64,000 nucleotides of DNA from Hyphomicrobiaceae bacterium (GTDB lineage: Bacteria; Pseudomonadota; Alphaproteobacteria; Rhizobiales; Hyphomicrobiaceae), in contig JAURWC010000020.1 of the NCBI GenBank assembly GCA_030655135.1, positions 218,597-282,596 on the forward strand, written 5' to 3'. Under the pieces are notes generated by a model. That model was given only the letters and a program-made list of their open reading frames with translations, did not search any database and had not been told where the DNA came from. How positions within the stretch are numbered: the first letter of the stretch is position 1; each line of letters opens with the position of its first letter. Made by a program: the position numbers and the translations under genes. Below, piece by piece: positions 35,997-46,885 of this stretch.

Positions 35997-36330
35997 CGCG
36001 CTTCTGATCGGAAAACCGCTGCACACTTTTCCGGAAGCGCTCTGTCTATCGCGCTTCTGATCGGAAAACCGCTACACACTTTTCCGGAAGCGCTCTTGTT
36101 TCCCGCGCTTCTGATCGGAAAACCGCTGCCCACTTTTCCGGAAGCGCTCTGTTTCACGCGCTTCTGATCGGAAAACCGCTGCACACTTTTCCGGAAGCGC
36201 TCTTGTTTCCCGCGCTTCTGATCGGAAACCGCTGCCCACTTTTCCGGAAGCGCTCTGTCTATCGCGCTTCTTATCGGAAAACCGCTGCACACTTTTCCGG
36301 AAGCGCTCTTGTTTCCCGCGCTTCTGATCG
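35997..36330. repeat. Tandem array of about 53-bp repeats (six full units plus a part)
   Basis: Unit starts at 35997, 36050, 36104, 36157, 36211 and 36263, with a 14-base partial unit at 36317-36330; lengths are 53, 54, 53, 54, 52 and 54. Each unit has CGCGCTTCTGATCGG, a CGGAAAA / TTTTCCG stem with an 11-base loop, then GAAGCGCTC. Units alternate between a CTGTCTAT/CTGTTTCA tail (1, 3, 5) and a CTTGTTTCC tail (2, 4, 6), so the array is really three copies of a dimer of about 107 bp. There are no variable spacers. The same element is a known type of single-copy intergenic repeat in Hyphomicrobiales. Confidence 0.9.
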
Positions 36331-36359
36331 CAGCCGGCTCCAAAGGTGCCCGCAAGAAA

Positions 36360-36390
36360 AAAGGCGGCGCCGCGTGACGGCACCGCCTTT
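36360..36390. terminator. Hairpin terminator, probably bidirectional
   Basis: AAAGGCGGCGCC (36360-36371) pairs with GGCACCGCCTTT (36379-36390) with one G-T wobble; an A-run lies on the left and TTT on the right. It lies 3' of the DUF1476 gene. Confidence 0.75.
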
Positions 36391-36410
36391 GAACTGCGAT
36401 CGATGCTTGC

Positions 36411-36734
36411 TCAGCCAGCAGACTCGATGTCGCTCACGGCCTTGGCGAGAAACTCGATCATCTTGTCCTTGATCTCGGCGTCGGAGACCGTAACGCCCTT
36501 CTCGGCGAAGTCTTTCTGCACCTTGCGGATGACGTCGTCGTCGCCCTTCTCTTCGAGGTCTGCTTTGCGCACGGCTTTCACGTAGTCGGCGACAGCGTCA
36601 CCCGTGATGCCGAGCTTGCCGGCCGCCCATTCGGCCAGCGCCTTGTTACGGCGCGATTCGGCCTTGAATTTCAGGTCCCCGTCGCGGGCGAACTTGTTTT
36701 CAAATGCTTTTTCGCGATTATCATACGTGGTCAT
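36411..36734 (-). CDS. DUF1476 protein, alphaproteobacterial F1-ATPase inhibitor (zeta subunit) family
   Basis: 107-aa four-helix protein typical of alphaproteobacteria: MTTYDNREKAFENKFARD at the start, LKFKAESRRNKALAEWAA, and DVIRKVQKDFAEKGVTVSD. In Paracoccus the zeta subunit binds F1-ATPase through its N-terminus and blocks ATP hydrolysis. The N-terminal inhibitory segment is present here. Start at 36734 is chosen over 36806. Its position between purB and purC on the opposite strand is conserved in Hyphomicrobiales. Confidence 0.9.
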   Translation of the reverse strand: MTTYDNREKAFENKFARDGDLKFKAESRRNKALAEWAAGKLGITGDAVADYVKAVRKADLEEKGDDDVIRKVQKDFAEKGVTVSDAEIKDKMIEFLAKAVSDIESAG

Positions 36735-37076
36735 TTCGATCTCCCAGACCCTGCCGTTCTTGCTTTGTTGCACCGCGACATCGGGTTGCATGTCGGATGC
36801 CTGCATTACGATTGGTGTGAGGCCTAACCCGGACCGGTCGACAAATCAACGGCTTGGTTCGGCTGTGAACCAATACCCCGGTTCCACCGTCGTTAAGATT
36901 GTTTCCGGGGGGCGGTTCGGCTAGTCTCGGGACTAGAAAATGTCCTTGTCGGCAGGCCGTGGCTCACGCCATCTCCAATGAAAAACACTGAGTAAGATCA
37001 ATGTGCCGCACGACGGGACGTGTAACGGATAGCGTTGAAAAAGAGCATGAGCGTGATCGTCAAAGGACCAGGATCC
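36735..37076. promoter_or_regulatory. Divergent promoter region between DUF1476 and purC
   Basis: 342 bp without a supported gene; must hold promoters for both divergent genes. It contains a palindrome CTAGTC-TCGG-GACTAG (36921-36936), possibly an operator or a hairpin in the purC leader. No PurR box can be claimed. Confidence 0.45.
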
Positions 37077-37883
37077 ATGAACAAGCGGCGTCGGATCTAC
37101 GAAGGCAAAGCGAAGGTGCTCTATGAGGGCCCGGAGCCGGGTACGCTCATCCAACATTTCAAGGATGATGCAACTGCGTTCAATGCCAAGAAGCATGCGC
37201 TGATCGAGGGCAAGGGCGTCCTCAATAATCGCATCTCTGAGTACATCTTCCAGCGGCTCGGCGAGATTGGCGTGCCGACGCACTTCATGAAGCGACTCAA
37301 CATGCGCGAGCAGTTGATCCGCGAAGTGGAGATCATTCCGCTCGAGGTCGTCGTGCGCAACATTGCAGCGGGTTCGCTGTCGGAGCGGCTGGGCCTTGAA
37401 GAAGGCATGCAGCTGCCGCGCTCGATCATCGAGTTCTACTACAAGGCCGACAAGCTGAACGACCCGCTGGTGTCTGAAGAGCACATCACGGCATTCGGCT
37501 GGGCCACGCCGCAGGAGATCGACGAGGTGATGCAGCTGGCGCTGCGCATCAACGACTTCCTCGTGGGCCTGTTTCTCGGCATCGGCATCCGTCTCGTCGA
37601 CTTCAAGGTGGAATTCGGCCGCCTGTGGGACAACGAGCAGATGCGCATCGTGCTGGCTGACGAGATCAGCCCGGACTGCTGCCGCCTGTGGGATGTCCAC
37701 TCGGCTGAGAAGCTCGACAAGGATCGCTTCCGCAAGGATCTGGGCGGCGTGCTGGAGGCCTATCAGGAAGTCGCCAAGCGTCTTGGCGTGCTGACCGAGA
37801 ACCGCCCGCCGAAGGGCGCAGGGCCCGTGCTGGTGGCGTCCAACACGATCAACGGCAGCAACGGTACTAGCAAGCCAAACTAA
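37077..37883 (+). CDS. purC: Phosphoribosylaminoimidazole-succinocarboxamide synthase
   Basis: 268-aa SAICAR synthetase, which ligates aspartate to CAIR using ATP. Start at 37077 ([18 protein letters not shown]) with AGGACCAGGA upstream. Conserved parts are [61 protein letters not shown] and [12 protein letters not shown]. The C-terminal tail [14 protein letters not shown] is variable. In the usual order it is followed by purS; here two genes on the other strand lie between. Confidence 0.97.
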   Translation: MNKRRRIYEGKAKVLYEGPEPGTLIQHFKDDATAFNAKKHALIEGKGVLNNRISEYIFQRLGEIGVPTHFMKRLNMREQLIREVEIIPLEVVVRNIAAGSLSERLGLEEGMQLPRSIIEFYYKADKLNDPLVSEEHITAFGWATPQEIDEVMQLALRINDFLVGLFLGIGIRLVDFKVEFGRLWDNEQMRIVLADEISPDCCRLWDVHSAEKLDKDRFRKDLGGVLEAYQEVAKRLGVLTENRPPKGAGPVLVASNTINGSNGTSKPN

Positions 37884-37906
37884 CTGAGCGGCCGCGATCA
37901 AAATCA

Positions 37907-37935
37907 GGGGTCAGACCGAGGTCTGACCCCTTTTT
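37907..37935. terminator. GGGGTCAGACC palindrome with T-run between convergent genes
   Basis: 24-bp palindrome identical to the copy at 12432-12455, directly followed by TTTTT on the plus strand. It sits 23 bases after purC and ten bases before the cfa-2 stop, so it probably works as a terminator for purC. Confidence 0.75.
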
Positions 37936-37940
37936 CGTGG

Positions 37941-39188
37941 CTAAACGCTGCGGTCACCGTTGGCGATCAGGCTGCGTTGCGTGTCGACGATGTAGTCGCG
38001 GACGATGGGGGCGGCGTCGCGCTTTTTGGCCAGCTGCATGTGGAAGACCTCCTGCGCCCCGGTGCGGAACATCATCTCGGCGCTGATCAGGTAGAATTCC
38101 CACATGCGGCAGAAGCGCTCGTCGTACATGGCGGCGACTTGTGCGCGGTTGGCCTCGAAGCGCTCGTGCCAGTGCTTGAGCGTGGTGGCGTAGTGCACGC
38201 GCAGGAACTCCAGGTCGGTCACCCAGAGGCTGTTGGCCTCGACGGCGGGGAACACTTCCGACAGGGCCGGCGAGTAGGCGCCGGGGAAGATGTACTTGCG
38301 CAGCCAGGGGCTGGCTGTGCCAGGCGGGCTCATCTTGCCGATGGAGTGAAGCAGCATCACGCCGTTGTCGGTCATGAGATCGTTGATCTTGGCGAAGAAC
38401 TCGCCGTAGTGGGCAACGCCCACGTGCTCGAACATGCCGACGGAGACGATGCGATCAAACTTGCGATCGAGGTCGCGGTAGTCGGTCAACTGGAAGCGCA
38501 CGCGATCGGAGAGGCCGGCGGCATTGGCGCGGGCCTCGGCCAGCGCGTGCTGCTCTTTCGATAGCGTCACGCCGACGACCTTCACATCGGCCACACTGGC
38601 CAGATAGAGCGCGAGCCCGCCCCAGCCGGAGCCGATGTCGAGCACGGTCATGCCGGGCTTCAGCTGCAGCTTGGAGGCGATCAGACGGCACTTGTTGATC
38701 TGGGCCGCCTCGAGGCTTTCGCCCTCTTCGCGGAAATAGGCGCACGAGTAGAACAGGCCCGCATCGAGGAACAGCTGATAGAACGCGTTGCCGATGTCGT
38801 AGTGGTGGGCGACGTTGGCTTGCGCCTTGCCGACCGGGTTGGCCTGCTGGAAGCGCTTCATGCCGCGCGAGACGCGCTGGAACACCTTCTGCATCGGGAA
38901 GGCCTTGAGCGACCGCCGGTTCAGCGAGAACAGCGTGAGAAAGTCGCGCAAGCTGGAGCCAGGAAAGCTCATGCGGCCGTCCATGTAGGCCTCGCCCGCG
39001 TGCAGTTCCGGATTGAAGAACAGCGTGCGATAGAGCTTCGGGTCGGTCAGCTTCATCGTGACGTCCGGCGCGGTTGTGCCGGCGGGCGACGTGCCGCTAC
39101 CGAAGACGTGCGTCTTGCCCTCGGCATCGATCACCGTCAGCCGCCCGACGCGGATGAACGAGCGCAACATCGTCGACAATGGAAACAT
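37941..39188 (-). CDS. Cyclopropane-fatty-acyl-phospholipid synthase family protein (second copy)
   Basis: 415-aa SAM-dependent methyltransferase of the CFA synthase family. NVAHHYDIGNAFYQLFLD, VLDIGSGWGGLALYLA (SAM motif), GVTLSKEQHALAEARANA, VSVGMFEHVGVAHYGEFF and KYIFPGAYSPALSEV are typical. C-terminal YLISAEMMFRTGAQEVFHMQL follows the family. Only partly similar to the first copy at 11038-12354. Inserted, with the reductase upstream, between purC and purS on the opposite strand. Confidence 0.9.
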   Translation of the reverse strand: MFPLSTMLRSFIRVGRLTVIDAEGKTHVFGSGTSPAGTTAPDVTMKLTDPKLYRTLFFNPELHAGEAYMDGRMSFPGSSLRDFLTLFSLNRRSLKAFPMQKVFQRVSRGMKRFQQANPVGKAQANVAHHYDIGNAFYQLFLDAGLFYSCAYFREEGESLEAAQINKCRLIASKLQLKPGMTVLDIGSGWGGLALYLASVADVKVVGVTLSKEQHALAEARANAAGLSDRVRFQLTDYRDLDRKFDRIVSVGMFEHVGVAHYGEFFAKINDLMTDNGVMLLHSIGKMSPPGTASPWLRKYIFPGAYSPALSEVFPAVEANSLWVTDLEFLRVHYATTLKHWHERFEANRAQVAAMYDERFCRMWEFYLISAEMMFRTGAQEVFHMQLAKKRDAAPIVRDYIVDTQRSLIANGDRSV

Positions 39189-39290
39189 GGCTTGGCTCGC
39201 TCTGCGGTGGGACCAACGTGACGAGCCTTATATTGGCTTTTTGCCGCGATGTGCGCACGATTTGGGATGCCGTGCGGGGCAGTGGCGGCG

Positions 39291-39938
39291 TCAGCCTCGC
39301 AAGATGGTGACGTGTGTGGCCTCGGGCGAGGCGACGGACTGGGCGCACGTGTAACCCAGCGCCGGCAGGTCGATGCCAGCCAGAAGGTGCTCGCCGCGGC
39401 CGAGGAGAACCGGGCTGATGGCGAGGTGCATCTCGTCGATCAGCTGGGCCTGCAGATATTGGCGAATGGTGCTGATGCCGCCGCCCAGGCGCACGTCCCG
39501 GCCGTTGGCAGACGCCTTCGCCAGCCGCAGCGCGTCGTCGATGCCGCTGGTGACGAAATGAAATGTGGTGCCACCGTCCATCTCGATTGGCGCGCGCGCG
39601 TGATGGGTCAGCACGAAGACGTCGGTGTGATACGGCGGGTTGTCGCCCCACCAGCCTTTCCAGCCGTCATCGGGCCACGCGCCGCGGCTGGGGCTGAACA
39701 TGTTGCGGCCGAGGATCCAGGCGCCAACGTTTGCGAAGCCGCGGACGGCGAAGTCGTCGTCGGGGCCGGTGGCGCCGCCGTCCTTGCCCAGGACGCGCTG
39801 GTGAAACGTCCTGGTCTTTGTCATCCAGCCGTGCAGGGCTGGGCCGCCAACGCCCAGCGGGTTGCTCAGGCTTTGATCGGGACCGGCGCCGTAGCCGTCC
39901 AGGGAGATCGAGAAGCTGTTGACGCGGAGTTTGGACAT
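39291..39938 (-). CDS. Dihydrofolate reductase family protein (RibD C-terminal fold)
   Basis: 215 aa: MSKLRVNSFSISLDGYGAG at the start, then RVLGKDGGATGPDD, ILGRNMFSPSRGAWPDDGWKGW, RLGGGISTIRQYLQAQLIDEMHLAISPVLLGRGEHLL. The pattern is that of the large DHFR/RibD-like reductase group commonly found in bacteria, with NADPH binding around GGG. The true substrate is not known and is probably not dihydrofolate. It is transcribed with cfa-2 downstream, 102 bp apart. Confidence 0.85.
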   Translation of the reverse strand: MSKLRVNSFSISLDGYGAGPDQSLSNPLGVGGPALHGWMTKTRTFHQRVLGKDGGATGPDDDFAVRGFANVGAWILGRNMFSPSRGAWPDDGWKGWWGDNPPYHTDVFVLTHHARAPIEMDGGTTFHFVTSGIDDALRLAKASANGRDVRLGGGISTIRQYLQAQLIDEMHLAISPVLLGRGEHLLAGIDLPALGYTCAQSVASPEATHVTILRG

Positions 39939-40115
39939 GGCGGGTGTTCCTATCGATCCTCAATTCTCGAACCCTGACGAGCCGTGGTGGCGCCTTTCGA
40001 CATTGTTTGCCCGATTTTTCCGGCATCACGTCCGGACTGCGACGCCCTCCGCCTTGCACTCGCCCCCCACATCCCGTAACTACTGGCGAAATCACCCATA
40101 ATGTTGCAGGGGCAA

Positions 40116-40358
40116 ATGAAAGCTCGCATCCGCATTACGTTGAAGAATGGTGTGCTCGATCCGCAGGGGAAGGCGATTCAGCATGCGCTTGGCGGCCTGG
40201 GCTTTCCCGGCGTCGAGGATGTGCGGCAAGGCAAGTACATCGAAGTGGCGCTGGCCGAGACGGATGAGGGCAAAGCGAAAGCTGCCATCGAGAAGATGTG
40301 CAAGGACCTGCTCGCCAATACCGTGATCGAAAACTATAGCTACGAACTGGTGGCGTGA
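40116..40358 (+). CDS. purS: Phosphoribosylformylglycinamidine synthase subunit PurS
   Basis: 80-aa small subunit that bridges PurL and PurQ in the three-part FGAM synthase. It has the family pattern ARIRITLKNGVLDPQGKAI, LGFPGVEDVRQGKYIEV and ENYSYELVA. Start at 40116 with GCAGGGGC upstream; an in-frame start at 40101 is less likely. The stop overlaps the following secreted-protein gene. Confidence 0.95.
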   Translation: MKARIRITLKNGVLDPQGKAIQHALGGLGFPGVEDVRQGKYIEVALAETDEGKAKAAIEKMCKDLLANTVIENYSYELVA

Positions 40359-40798
40359 TGCAAACCCTCCGCGCATTGCTGGTCTTGTCGGCGCTTCTGC
40401 CGGTCTCCGCGCTGGCGCAAACGCCTGCACCGCCGGATCTCGATTGCAGCGCCGGCTTCGACGGCCTGCGCTCGGCTGCAGCCGCCTTGCCCGGCGCGCA
40501 GAGGGGAAACGATGGCCGCTTCGATCTCGTGACGCAGACCGAGCCGGACGTTTGGAAGGTGGAATTCGCATTCACCGCTCCGGGGCAGGCAGCGCATCCG
40601 GCCGTGACGCTGCGCACGTTCCTGAAGCAGGTGACGGGCGTTTGGACAGCGCAGAGCAAGGGTTGCTCGTTCGGCGACGAGCGCCAGTTCGCCGCGTTGA
40701 TGGCCGACATGAAGCAGCGCGACAGCGAGCTCACCAATGTTTCGCGCGCCGAAGTGGAAGCCAAGAAGAAGGAGGCGTCGCCGCTGGGCGCGCCTTGA
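40358..40798 (+). CDS. Small secreted protein between purS and purQ, unknown
   Basis: 146 aa with signal peptide MQTLRALLVLSALLPVSALA, cleaved before QTPAPPDLDC. Two cysteines in the mature part (DLDCSAG and SKGCSFGDERQ) could form a disulfide. The C-terminus is charged (RAEVEAKKKEAS). ATG 40358 overlaps the purS stop (TGATG); a GTG one codon earlier is possible. Its translational coupling to purS is odd for an exported protein; function not recognised. Confidence 0.7.
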   Translation: MQTLRALLVLSALLPVSALAQTPAPPDLDCSAGFDGLRSAAAALPGAQRGNDGRFDLVTQTEPDVWKVEFAFTAPGQAAHPAVTLRTFLKQVTGVWTAQSKGCSFGDERQFAALMADMKQRDSELTNVSRAEVEAKKKEASPLGAP

Positions 40799-40873
40799 GG
40801 ACATGTCTCGCGCGTCTCATGGGAAACGCTGCGTCGTTTCCTGAAGCGCCAACTAAACTAAGGGCCTGAACAC

Positions 40874-41578
40874 ATGCTGCGCGCCAGCGTCATCGTTTTC
40901 CCGGGATCGAACTGCGATCGCGACGTCAAGGTCGCCATCGAGAAGGTCACCGGCTTTCCCGTGAAGATGGTCTGGCATGGCGACGCGGAAGTCCCGGCTT
41001 CTGACCTCATCGTGCTGCCCGGCGGCTTCTCCTACGGCGACTACCTGCGCTGCGGCGCGATGGCTGCGCACTCCCCCATCATGCGCGACGTGATCGCTAA
41101 GGCAAAGGCGGGCACGCCGGTTCTCGGCATCTGCAACGGCTTCCAGGTGCTGTGCGAGTCCGGCCTGCTGCCGGGCGTGCTGATGCGCAACGCCTCGCTC
41201 AAGTTCATCTGCCGCGACGTGCACCTGAAGTGCGAGCAGGACAAGACGTTCTTCACGCAGTGCTATCGCCGCGACCAGGTGATCAAGGTTCCCGTCGCGC
41301 ATGCGGAGGGCAACTTCTTCGCCGACACCGAAACGCTCGACCGGCTGGAGGGCGAAGGCCAGGTGGCGTTTCGCTATTGCGACGCGGACGGCAACGTCTC
41401 GGCGGCGACAAACCTCAACGGCGCCCAGCGCAACATCGCCGGCGTGACGGACAAGACCGGCCGCATCCTGGGAATGATGCCGCATCCGGAACGGCTGTTC
41501 GAGACGGCGCTTGGCGGGACGGACGGGCGGCGGATTTTTGAGAGCGCGCTGGTGAGCGTGACGGCGGCAATGGCGTAA
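40874..41578 (+). CDS. purQ: Phosphoribosylformylglycinamidine synthase subunit PurQ (glutaminase)
   Basis: 234-aa class I glutamine amidotransferase that supplies ammonia to Pur[32 protein letters not shown], the nucleophile [11 protein letters not shown] (Cys) and the catalytic His/Glu in [11 protein letters not shown] are all present. Normally followed directly by purL; here an unrelated SEC-C gene is inserted 38 bases after the stop. Confidence 0.96.
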   Translation: MLRASVIVFPGSNCDRDVKVAIEKVTGFPVKMVWHGDAEVPASDLIVLPGGFSYGDYLRCGAMAAHSPIMRDVIAKAKAGTPVLGICNGFQVLCESGLLPGVLMRNASLKFICRDVHLKCEQDKTFFTQCYRRDQVIKVPVAHAEGNFFADTETLDRLEGEGQVAFRYCDADGNVSAATNLNGAQRNIAGVTDKTGRILGMMPHPERLFETALGGTDGRRIFESALVSVTAAMA

Positions 41579-41616
41579 CACTTGTCGGCTACTGCGTTCG
41601 ACAATGGGAGATTGCA

Positions 41617-42750
41617 TTGGGATTGGGCCAGGGCCGCAACGCACCTTGTTGGTGTGGATCTGGAAAAAAATTCAAACTCTGCCACCTAAATCGCGATAGC
41701 CAAACGGCCATAATGCCGTGGGAAGCGGCCAAAGTTCTTCGGACTAGCTTCAGCGAGGAAGTGTGTTCTGCGCCGAACGAGTGGCGCGACTTGTGCAGCA
41801 AGCAAATCATACGAGCGCACACAGTCCCACGATCAAGCAGTTTGAACAGGATTGCTCTAAATGGGCATGTCTACACCTTCATCCCTAGTTTTGAGAACCT
41901 CACCAAGAATAATGGGAGGCTGGTTCCTGAGCTAGTGGGGGTGCGGCGCGCGTCTACCTTCACTGGGTTCTGCTCAACACATGACGGCGGAATCTTTTCG
42001 CCTTTGGAGACGACCCCATTTGTTGGAACGACCGAGCAGCTGTTCCTTTTGGGTTACCGCGCACTCTCGCGAGAGCTCTACACCAAAGAAAGTACAGCTA
42101 GCATGACCGAGGTGCGCCGCGACACCGATAAGGGTCGTGGCATTCGGGAACAAGTTGCCATCCAGGCCTTCAATTCGACATTCGAACGAGGCGTGTCTGC
42201 AGGCTTGAGGGATGCCCGCGCCGAGAAGGCTGAATACGACGTCCTGCTTTGCTCACGGCAGTTTGAGGAAATCAGAGGTTACGTTATCGAGACTACAGAA
42301 GCGCCGCCGGTCATGTGCTCTGGAGGTTGTTTTCCATCCATCGATTTCGATGGAAAGCGCTTGCAGGATCTTAGCAATCTGAAGCTGAGACCAGCGATGA
42401 TCTCGTTTAGTTCGTTCTGGGGCGGCGCGGCTGGAGCGATTGTGCTTCAATGGCGCGCAAAGGATCAGACGCTTTGTGAGAGATTTGCGGCGTCTCTTCA
42501 CAGGATTCCCGATGAAGGAGTTGGGTCAGCATTGGGACGCCTAATGTTCAACTGCTTTGAAAACGTGCACATAGCTCCTCTTTGGTGGGAAGGTTTAGAT
42601 GCTCGGACCCAGGCAGCCCTCGTTAGAAAGATGACGGACACTGCCAACCCCTTTGTTGAACAAAAGGACGACGCGCTTCGAGACGACGGCATTCTGCTTC
42701 GAGGTTTCACCGTTGCAAACCGATATACGGTCGGTTTCAGTTTTTCTTGA
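41617..42750 (+). CDS. SEC-C motif protein of unknown function, inserted between purQ and purL
   Basis: 377 aa. N-terminal SEC-C zinc motif RNAPCWCGSGKKFKLCH (residues 7-23, C-x-C-x8-CH). A second possible zinc or HNH-like region follows: C50, C60 then QIIRAHTVPRSSSLN (H68), GHVY (H84) and FCSTHDGG (C119, H122). The rest (about 130-377) has no motif I know. TTG 41617 with GGGAG seven bases upstream is the only start with a ribosome site. Base and codon use is clearly more A+T rich than the pur genes, suggesting transfer. It could be a nuclease-like or defence gene, but this is speculation; I do not recognise the family. Confidence 0.7.
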   Translation: MGLGQGRNAPCWCGSGKKFKLCHLNRDSQTAIMPWEAAKVLRTSFSEEVCSAPNEWRDLCSKQIIRAHTVPRSSSLNRIALNGHVYTFIPSFENLTKNNGRLVPELVGVRRASTFTGFCSTHDGGIFSPLETTPFVGTTEQLFLLGYRALSRELYTKESTASMTEVRRDTDKGRGIREQVAIQAFNSTFERGVSAGLRDARAEKAEYDVLLCSRQFEEIRGYVIETTEAPPVMCSGGCFPSIDFDGKRLQDLSNLKLRPAMISFSSFWGGAAGAIVLQWRAKDQTLCERFAASLHRIPDEGVGSALGRLMFNCFENVHIAPLWWEGLDARTQAALVRKMTDTANPFVEQKDDALRDDGILLRGFTVANRYTVGFSFS

Positions 42751-43287
42751 AGGTAGTTTAATGCGGGTCATTGATACGGCCCTTCAGTTAACTCCTGCAC
42801 ATCCAGATGAATTATCCCCGCCCTCCCCGCCTCCCGTATCCTCGTCGCAACCTTTCCCGTGAACGGGGCGTGATCGATCCGTCAGATGCGTGGGAGAGGT
42901 GCGGCGCCCGAATGCGAGGCCCAACGTGAGGTCAATCGATCCGGGAGGGCTTGCTCGCTCGTCGCGAGGTTGGGTGCGGTAACGCATGGCCTCTCGCGAC
43001 CGCCTTAGGGCTAACCCCGCTCTGCCTTCAACCTGAACAAGGCCACGGCACCGAACACGCGGGAGACTAGCGGGCGGGTTCCAAAAGACGCCGCAGCGCG
43101 GGCGCCGAAAGGCTGTTCAACATTACACAGGTCGCAGCCCTTCGGCGCTCGCGCACCGGCGCAAAACTGCTGAAAAATGAGCGAGAAATGGGGCCCAGAT
43201 CGTGCGACGTCCCCTGCACGCGACAAGGGCGATATCACCCGCTATAAGCAGGCCGACGCCCCCGAAATACGGACCGAATGATACGCT
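42751..43287. other. Intergenic region between the SEC-C gene and purL
   Basis: 537 bp without a supported gene. Short open frames on either strand lack ribosome sites. It must hold a promoter for purL if the inserted gene uncoupled purL from purQ. A motif GATCGATCC-like occurs twice (about 42871-42880 and 42933-42944). I see no integrase, tRNA or clear flanking repeat that would explain the insertion. Confidence 0.5.
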
Positions 43288-45504
<2,217 letters not shown>

Positions 45505-45516
45505 AGGATTACGGTC

Positions 45517-45762
45517 ATGCCAATGGACGCCGGCGACATCGAGCGCCTTATCAAGGAAAGCTTTCCCGATGCCGTGGTGGACATCAAGGATCTCGCCGGC
45601 GACGGCGACCACTTTGCTGCGCAAGTGATTTCCCAGGCGTTCGCCGGCAAGTCCCGCGTGCAGCAGCACCAGATGGTCTATGAGGCACTCAAGGGCCGCA
45701 TGGGCGGCGTTCTTCATGCGCTTGCGCTGACGACCTCGGTGCCGAAGAGCGGCGGCGGCTGA
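45517..45762 (+). CDS. bolA: BolA/IbaG family protein
   Basis: 81-aa BolA-like protein: DIERLIKESFPDAVVDIKDL, GDGDHFAAQVISQAFAGKSRVQQHQMVY, ALKGRMGGVLHALALTT. The conserved His and the adjacent grxD gene downstream fit the known BolA/monothiol-glutaredoxin pair that shares a [2Fe-2S] cluster in iron homeostasis. A terminator follows at once. Confidence 0.93.
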   Translation: MPMDAGDIERLIKESFPDAVVDIKDLAGDGDHFAAQVISQAFAGKSRVQQHQMVYEALKGRMGGVLHALALTTSVPKSGGG

Positions 45763-45773
45763 AGCGAAAAAGA

Positions 45774-45800
45774 AAAAGCCGCCTCCTGGAGACGGCTTTT
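45774..45800 (+). terminator. Rho-independent terminator after bolA
   Basis: Arms AAAAGCCG (45774-45781) and CGGCTTTT (45793-45800) directly 3' of bolA; the symmetrical A- and T-runs let it serve the convergent small gene too. Confidence 0.85.
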
Positions 45801-45823
45801 CCGTTGTATGCGGGATCTGAAAC

Positions 45824-46045
45824 TTACTTTTCGGCGGCGCCCTTCTTGTCGCCCCCGACATCTAGGCTCTGCCCTGCCTGACGCGTATCCCAAGACGGGA
45901 TTTCCGTCGTCTGCGCATTTCCACCCTTTGCGGCCGGCGCTGCGGCTGCTGCTGCGTCCGCCTTGGGAGCGTCGGCTTTCTCGCCGGCAATGGCGAAGCT
46001 CAAGGGAGCGACTGCGATGAGTGCTGAGAGAACAAGTTTCTTCAT
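45824..46045 (-). CDS. Small secreted Ala/Lys-rich protein, unknown
   Basis: 73 aa: signal peptide MKKLVLSALIAVAPLSFAIA, then a low-complexity stretch ADAPKADAAAAAAPAAKGG and a charged C-terminus SLDVGGDKKGAAEK. ATG 46045 has GGAGG at a good distance (TGGAGGAAACGCA). Convergent with bolA. No family recognised. Confidence 0.65.
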   Translation of the reverse strand: MKKLVLSALIAVAPLSFAIAGEKADAPKADAAAAAAPAAKGGNAQTTEIPSWDTRQAGQSLDVGGDKKGAAEK

Positions 46046-46541
46046 TGCGTTTCCTCCATTTTGAAAACGTGGACTAAACCCTGCACCGCAGGAATAGTTC
46101 CCAGTATATCGACCGATAATTGTCGTCTGCGCGGGCAGCCCGTGCAACGCGGGCCACAATCTAAGTAAGCTCTAATATATGCAAGGATTGCGCGGTCCGA
46201 CGTTCAGGAAACGCTGCTGAGGAATGCTGCTGCATGTGTTGGATCTACTGTTGATCGAGGGATACCAGCGAATTGAGCCTTGTATCGGCGGCTGTGTCTT
46301 CGCCGCTTCCCGTACTGATCGCAGGCTGTCTCCGCGCCGAGGTTGCATGAGTTGGGAGAGAGACTGCGATGTTAACGCGTATTTGACTTCGGTTCGCCTT
46401 GCGTTCGCTCTACTCCGCCGATACAAGAGGCCGGTCTGCAAACGGGTCGAAATTGGCCATCTGCGGCATCCTGCAACAACAAACGCGGAATGGCTCTGAC
46501 GACGCGAAGCGTCTGACGGTCTCCCTAGAAGGACTACATCT
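46046..46541. promoter_or_regulatory. Region upstream of cspA and the small secreted gene
   Basis: 496 bp with no convincing gene; divergent promoters for both neighbours must lie here. Cold-shock genes usually have long structured 5' leaders, so part of 46400-46541 is probably the cspA leader; this is inference. Confidence 0.45.
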
Positions 46542-46751
46542 ATGAAAGTCGGTACTGTTAAGTTCTACAACGATCAAAAGGGCTTCGGCTTCATTCAGCC
46601 GGACGAAGGCGGCAACGACGTATTCGTGCACGCCACCGCTCTTGAGCGCGCTGGCATGAACGGCCTGCGCGAAGGCCAGAAGGTCTCGTTCGAAACCGAG
46701 ATCGATCGCCGCTCGGGCAAGACTGCCGTCAGCACCATCAAGGCTGCTTAA
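46542..46751 (+). CDS. cspA: Cold-shock protein (CspA family)
   Basis: 69-aa single cold-shock domain, an RNA chaperone. [19 protein letters not shown] carries RNP1 (KGFGFI), and [10 protein letters not shown] is RNP2 (VFVH). The start has AGAAGGA upstream. A strong hairpin follows the gene and separates it from grxD. The symbol is generic for the family. Confidence 0.95.
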   Translation: MKVGTVKFYNDQKGFGFIQPDEGGNDVFVHATALERAGMNGLREGQKVSFETEIDRRSGKTAVSTIKAA

Positions 46752-46812
46752 GGTAAGGTCGAGATCTTGGCCGTCCCGCGGGTTGGCCGACGATCTCCCT
46801 CACAACATTGAC

Positions 46813-46846
46813 TTCCTGCGGAGGGTGACCACATCCTCCGCAGGAA
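46813..46846 (+). terminator. Strong hairpin after cspA
   Basis: Perfect 12-bp arms TTCCTGCGGAGG (46813-46824) and CCTCCGCAGGAA (46835-46846) around a 10-base loop. No long U-run follows (CTCT), so it may act as a transcript-stabilising 3' end or as a weak terminator. Confidence 0.7.
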
Positions 46847-46885
46847 CTCTACGGTTCGCGAACCGGCTACGATGAGGACTACACT

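Noticed and set aside
35997..36330. CRISPR array
   Set aside because: Regular 53-bp spacing, but the whole unit is conserved and no variable spacers are present; no cas genes nearby.
43011..43238. Minus-strand 75-aa frame upstream of purL
   Set aside because: No ribosome site, composition not protein-like; region is better read as promoter DNA.
46224..46499. 91-aa plus-strand frame upstream of cspA
   Set aside because: GAGGA touches the ATG and composition is not convincing; more likely part of the cspA leader region.
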